A stretch of DNA of 17,035 nucleotides from JBIQLO01 sp044464175 (lineage in GTDB: Bacteria > Planctomycetota > Phycisphaerae > Tepidisphaerales > Tepidisphaeraceae): assembly GCA_044464175.1 (NCBI GenBank), contig JBIQLO010000075.1, positions 1 through 17,035 on the forward strand. Reading direction: 5' to 3'. The notes below the pieces were generated by a model that saw nothing but the letters and a program-made list of their open reading frames with translations, did no database searches and had not been told where the DNA came from. Shown in pieces: positions 13,717 through 17,035 of the stretch; the first letter of the stretch is position 1, and each line of letters begins with the position of its first letter. The position numbers and the translations under genes are program-made.

Positions 13717-15555
13717 CTACCGGCTGATGACAAAGATGGCGATGTCGGCGTTGAGGTTGGGATCGGCCGTGATCCGCTGGTGGCTCTGGGTGTCGAAGTA
13801 GATGCGCTGGTGGATGCGCACCTGCTTGGCCTGGCAGAACTCCTCAAAGTCCAGAATGGTGGGAAAGCGGCGGTTGGGCGTGTTGTACCACTCGTACGGG
13901 TAGGACCCGGCCGACTTGGGGGAGCGCCCCTCCTCGGCCAGCATCCGCCGCAGGCGGTGATAGGCCAGGTTGGGGAAGCTGACGATCGCCCGGCGCCCCA
14001 CGCGCAGGATCGCGCGGATGATCCCCTCGGTGTCGGGGATCGACTGAAGCGTTTGCGACAGGACCACCACGTCGAACTGCCCGTCGGCGAAGCTCGCCAG
14101 CGGCGCTTCGGCCGAGACCTGCACCCCATCCAGTCCGCGCTCCACGGCCGCGGCGATCGCCCGCTCATCCACCTCCGCCCCCATCAGCCGGTGCCCGCCG
14201 CGCTGCTGGAGCATCCGCAGCAGGTCCCCCCGGCCGCACCCGACATCCAGCACGCTCGCCCCCGGCGGGATCAACTCCAGGATCGTCTCGTGGTCCAGCC
14301 GCTGGTCGTGGAAGATGCTCCGGGGGTTCTCCCCCCGCCCCGGCCCCGCCTGTGCGGCCGCCGCCTCCCCCGCCTCCTGCACGCCCTCCCCCGCGGAACG
14401 GGCGGCCGGGTCCAAGTTCTCCAGGAACCCCGCGATCAGCCGCCCGTACATCGCCAAATCCTCCTCCAGCAAAAAGGCGTCATGCCCGCAGGTGCTGGTG
14501 ATGTTGCAGTAGCTCACCGGCCGCCCGGCGGCGATCAGGGCGTCGACCAGTTGTCGGCTCTGGAAGGGGGGAAAGAGCCAGTCGCTGGAGAAGCTCAACA
14601 GCAGCCAGCGGCAGTCGGCCGCCGCCAGCGCCTGCTGGAGCTTGTCCGGCGTCCGGCCCAAATCGAACAGGTCCATCGCCATCGTCAGCGTCAGGTAGCT
14701 GTTGGCGTCGAAGCGCTCCACGAACTTGTGTCCCTGGTGGGCCAGGTAGGAGCCGACGGAAAAGGTCTTTTCAAAGTCGGTGGCGATGTCGCGCGGCTGG
14801 AGGCGGTCGGTGTCGAACTTGTCGCGCATCGCCTGGCGCGACAGGTAGGTGATGTGCCCCAGCATCCGCGCCAGGGCCAGCCCCACCGTCGGCTTGTGCG
14901 GCTGGTCGTAGTACTGCCCGCCGTGGTAATGCGGGTCGCGCGTGATGGCGTTGCGCCCCACCACGTCGAAGGCCAGCGCCTGGCTGGTGAGGCGCGGCGA
15001 GCTGGCCAGGGCCACGCAGCCGCGCATGAACCCGGGGTGCCGCATCCCCCAGACCAGCGCCTGGTGCCCCCCCAGCGACCCCCCCACCACCGCCCGCAGC
15101 CGCCGGATCCCCAGTTGATCCAGCATCCCCTTTTGCACCGCCACCATGTCCGCGATGGTGATCAGGGGAAAATCCGCCCCGTACGGCCGCCCCGTGCCGG
15201 GATTGAGGCTGTTGGGCCCCGTCGTCCCGCGGCAGCCCCCCAGGATGTTGGGGCAGATCACGAAATACCTCCGCGTGTCGATCGCCTTGCCCGGCCCGAC
15301 CACCGCCTCCCACCACCCCGGCGCATCGCCCGGATGGTGCCGGGCCACGTGCGAGTCCCCGGTCAGGGCGTGGCAGATCAACACGGCGTTGGCCCCATCC
15401 CCCGCCAGCGTGCCGTAGGTTTCATACGTGACCGTCACCCGCTCCAGTTCGCCCCCCCGCTCCAGGCGCACCGGCCCGCCGAGCGTCAGCTGCTTCGCCT
15501 CCGGCGACATCGCCTCGCTGCGCAGGGAGTCACTGCTGTGGAATGGGTCGCTCAT
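13717..15555 (-). CDS. metXW: MetX-MetW fusion: homoserine O-acetyltransferase plus MetW domain
   Basis: Protein of 612 aa joining two proteins that are usually separate. Residues about 18-382 are MetX, an alpha/beta-hydrolase that acylates homoserine: CPNILGGCRGTTGPNSLNP (101-119), nucleophile Ser160 in GGSLGG, Asp325 in SSDWLFPP, and His358 in CGHDAFL complete the triad. Acetyl-CoA is the likely donor, but some MetX proteins use succinyl-CoA. Residues 383-410 are an Ala/Gly/Glu linker. Residues 411-612 are MetW, a methyltransferase-like fold with VLDVGCGRGDLL (435-446) and LSQTLQ (499-504); MetW proteins are reported to work with MetX. The gene follows metY by 42 bases. Start ATG 15555 lacks a clear ribosome site; Met16 is an alternative. 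Confidence 0.94.
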   Translation of the reverse strand: MSDPFHSSDSLRSEAMSPEAKQLTLGGPVRLERGGELERVTVTYETYGTLAGDGANAVLICHALTGDSHVARHHPGDAPGWWEAVVGPGKAIDTRRYFVICPNILGGCRGTTGPNSLNPGTGRPYGADFPLITIADMVAVQKGMLDQLGIRRLRAVVGGSLGGHQALVWGMRHPGFMRGCVALASSPRLTSQALAFDVVGRNAITRDPHYHGGQYYDQPHKPTVGLALARMLGHITYLSRQAMRDKFDTDRLQPRDIATDFEKTFSVGSYLAHQGHKFVERFDANSYLTLTMAMDLFDLGRTPDKLQQALAAADCRWLLLSFSSDWLFPPFQSRQLVDALIAAGRPVSYCNITSTCGHDAFLLEEDLAMYGRLIAGFLENLDPAARSAGEGVQEAGEAAAAQAGPGRGENPRSIFHDQRLDHETILELIPPGASVLDVGCGRGDLLRMLQQRGGHRLMGAEVDERAIAAAVERGLDGVQVSAEAPLASFADGQFDVVVLSQTLQSIPDTEGIIRAILRVGRRAIVSFPNLAYHRLRRMLAEEGRSPKSAGSYPYEWYNTPNRRFPTILDFEEFCQAKQVRIHQRIYFDTQSHQRITADPNLNADIAIFVISR

Positions 15556-15565
15556 GACTTCTGTG

Positions 15566-15583
15566 GGGCTCAGGGCTCAGGGC
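15566..15583. repeat. Heptamer repeat GGGCTCA between metY and metX-W
   Basis: GGGCTCA occurs twice in tandem plus a partial third unit (GGGC) in the 42-base gap between metY and metX-W. The adjacent GGGGCC/GGCCCC-rich stretch could form a short hairpin. Confidence 0.6.
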
Positions 15584-15597
15584 CCCGGCCCCCCGGC

Positions 15598-16905
15598 TCA
15601 CGCCTGCGACGCCGCCAGGGCCTGCTCCAGGTCGGCGATGATGTCCCTGGCATCCTCGATCCCGATGGAGAGGCGGATGTAGTCGGGGCTCACCCCCGCA
15701 TCGGCCTGCTCTTTGGCCGTGAGCTGCTGGTGGGTCGTCGAGGCCGGATGGATCACCAGGCTCTTGGCGTCGCCGATGTTGGCCAGGTGGCTCAGCAGCT
15801 TCACGTGGTCGATGAACTTCACCGCCGCGTCATACCCCCCCTTGATGCCGAATCCCATGATCGCCCCGGCCCCGTTCGGCAGGTACTTTTTCACCATCGC
15901 CGCATCCGGGTGGTCGGGGAGCCCGGCGTAATTGACCCAGCTGACGGCCGGGTGTTTTTTCAGCCACTGAGCCACTTCCATCGAGTTCTCGCAGTGCCTC
16001 GGCATGCGCAGATGCAGCGTCTCGATTCCCTGCAGGAACAAAAAGGCGGCGAAGGGGCTCATCGCCGCCCCCGTGTCCCTCAGCCAGTGGGTGCGCATGT
16101 GGATGATGTAGGCGATGTTGCCGATGGGGCGCAGCGCCTCCTCAAAGACGATCCCGTGGTAGGAGGGGCTGGGGGCGCAGAACTCCGGCCAGCGCTGGGG
16201 GTCTTTGGCCCAGGGGAAGGTGCCGGCGTCGATGACCATGCCGCCGATGTGCGTGCCGTGGCCGCCGATGAATTTCGTGGTGGCGTAGACCACGATGTCA
16301 AACCCATGCTCGATCGGCCGCAGGAGCATCGGCGTCATGACCGTGTTGTCGCAGATCGCCGGCAGCCCCAGGCGGTGGGCCAGGTCGGTGATCTTTTTGA
16401 AGTCCGGTACATCGTTCTTGGGATTCCCCTGCGACTCGACAAAGACGAAGCGCGTCTTGTCATCCACCAGCGTTTCGATCTCCTCGGGCTTGCGCGGGTC
16501 GAAGAAGCGGGCCTCGATCCCCAGTTGCCGCAGCGTGTGGCTGAAGAGGGTGTGCGTGCCGCCGTAGAGGCTGGCGGAGGTGATGAAGTTCTGCCCCGCG
16601 TGGCAGATCGTCAAAATGGCCGCGTTGATCGCCGACATCCCCGAGGCGAAGGCCAGGGCCGCCGCGCCGCCTTCCATCGCGGCCATGCGCTTCTCCAGCA
16701 CGTCGCAGGTGGGGTTTTGCAGGCGGGAGTAGATGTTGCCGAATTCCTTGAGGCCAAAGAGGTTGGCCGCGTGCTCGGTGTCGTTGAAGGTGAAGCTGGT
16801 GGTGGCATAGATCGGCACCGCCCGCGCGTTGGTGGCCGAGTCGGGTTCCTGCCCGGCATGGACCGCCATCGTCCCCAGCCCGTATGTCCTGCTCGCATCC
16901 GCCAT
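15598..16905 (-). CDS. metY: O-acetylhomoserine sulfhydrylase (MetY), PLP enzyme
   Basis: Cytoplasmic enzyme of 435 aa of the Cys/Met-metabolism PLP family. It replaces the acyl group of O-acetylhomoserine with sulfide to give homocysteine. Features: PIYATTSFTFND (31-42), YSRLQNPTCDVLEKRMAAME (59-78) whose Tyr/Arg bind PLP phosphate, ASGMSAI (87-93), CDNTVMTP (185-192) with Asp186, and YATTKFIGGHGTHIGG (207-222) with Lys211 as the Schiff-base lysine. Length and the FGIKGGYDAAVKFIDHVKLLSHLANIGD style of the C-terminus fit MetY rather than cystathionine synthases. ATG 16905 is chosen since AAGGAG (16915-16910) lies four bases upstream; the longer ORF to 17019 runs into repeat-like sequence. It is the first gene of the minus-strand block. 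Confidence 0.96.
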   Translation of the reverse strand: MADASRTYGLGTMAVHAGQEPDSATNARAVPIYATTSFTFNDTEHAANLFGLKEFGNIYSRLQNPTCDVLEKRMAAMEGGAAALAFASGMSAINAAILTICHAGQNFITSASLYGGTHTLFSHTLRQLGIEARFFDPRKPEEIETLVDDKTRFVFVESQGNPKNDVPDFKKITDLAHRLGLPAICDNTVMTPMLLRPIEHGFDIVVYATTKFIGGHGTHIGGMVIDAGTFPWAKDPQRWPEFCAPSPSYHGIVFEEALRPIGNIAYIIHMRTHWLRDTGAAMSPFAAFLFLQGIETLHLRMPRHCENSMEVAQWLKKHPAVSWVNYAGLPDHPDAAMVKKYLPNGAGAIMGFGIKGGYDAAVKFIDHVKLLSHLANIGDAKSLVIHPASTTHQQLTAKEQADAGVSPDYIRLSIGIEDARDIIADLEQALAASQA

Positions 16906-17005
16906 GGGTCTCCTTGTTGAATCAATCCGGCGGCTTATTTTACCCACTTTTTTCCCCGATGCACCCTGTGCCTCCCCGTGGTGCACTTTGCCGCAGCCGG
17001 GTCGC

Positions 17006-17035
17006 CACAGATGGGGCACGGATGAACGCAGATGA
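17006..17035. repeat. CACRGATG-type degenerate tandem repeat at the window edge
   Basis: CACAGATG (17006-17013), CACGGATG (17017-17024) and CGCAGATG (17027-17034) follow at spacings of 11 and 10 bases. The array reaches the window end and may continue. The 16906-17005 stretch before it holds the metY leader; TAAAAT near 16935 on the minus strand could be a -10 box, but its -35 is unclear. No SAM riboswitch is visible. Confidence 0.65.

Noticed and set aside
13684..16920. A 1078-codon open frame on the plus strand
   Set aside because: It is antisense to metY and the metX-W fusion, whose motifs are complete; the translation is Arg/Pro/Gly/Val-rich with no domain. High GC keeps antisense frames open.
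16906..17005. Possible SAM riboswitch before metY
   Set aside because: Methionine genes often have one, but I could not find the paired helices or conserved core of a known SAM class in this short leader.

Overview
The window is GC-rich chromosomal DNA from a bacterium with an outer membrane. It carries a predicted signal peptide/beta-barrel protein, a MetX-MetW/MetY methionine module, PlsY, a CAT tRNA without an encoded CCA tail, and many short palindromic or heptameric intergenic repeats. This mix fits an environmental Planctomycetota (possibly Phycisphaerae) best, but that placement is an impression from gene style and repeat style, not a phylogenetic result. There is no phage, plasmid, CRISPR array or intact insertion sequence.

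Layout. 1-570: a glycine-rich RRM RNA-binding protein with a hairpin in its leader and a strong terminator. 576-667: a large branched palindrome. 679-1915: a DoxX-like membrane protein divergent from a cysteine-rich ArsR/SufR-like regulator, with an AT-rich promoter/operator between them. 1974-4113: a ZIP-family and an NRAMP-family metal transporter, convergent and overlapping by 50 bp. 4221-5192: a secreted beta-barrel-like protein. 5207-5279: tRNA(CAT), minus strand. 5377-9026: a tight four-gene plus-strand operon (CgeB-like glycosyltransferase, DegT/EryC1 aminotransferase, PglD/NeuD-type acyltransferase, BKACE/DUF849 enzyme). 9124-11170: endonuclease-type mutL followed by a tiny two-helix membrane ORF. 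11368-16905: a minus-strand block read as metY, metX-metW fusion, plsY, xylB.

How the genes work together. The operon at 5377-9026 looks like a small amino-sugar pathway: DegT makes an amino sugar, the PglD-type enzyme N-acylates it, and the glycosyltransferase transfers it. The BKACE enzyme is the unexpected member; one hypothesis is that it supplies an unusual acyl-CoA for the acylation. MetX-W and MetY form the direct-sulfhydrylation route from homoserine to homocysteine.

The most distinctive non-coding signal is a set of repeats. The first type is GTAG-led hairpins that resemble REP/SMAG elements mobilised by RAYT transposases. They occur as inverted pairs at 597-647 and 11234-11371, and one of them supplies the stop codon of xylB. 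The second type is 7-bp tandem arrays at several gene junctions. The linker of mutL carries a heptamer array and its imperfect inverse, as if such a repeat had entered the reading frame.
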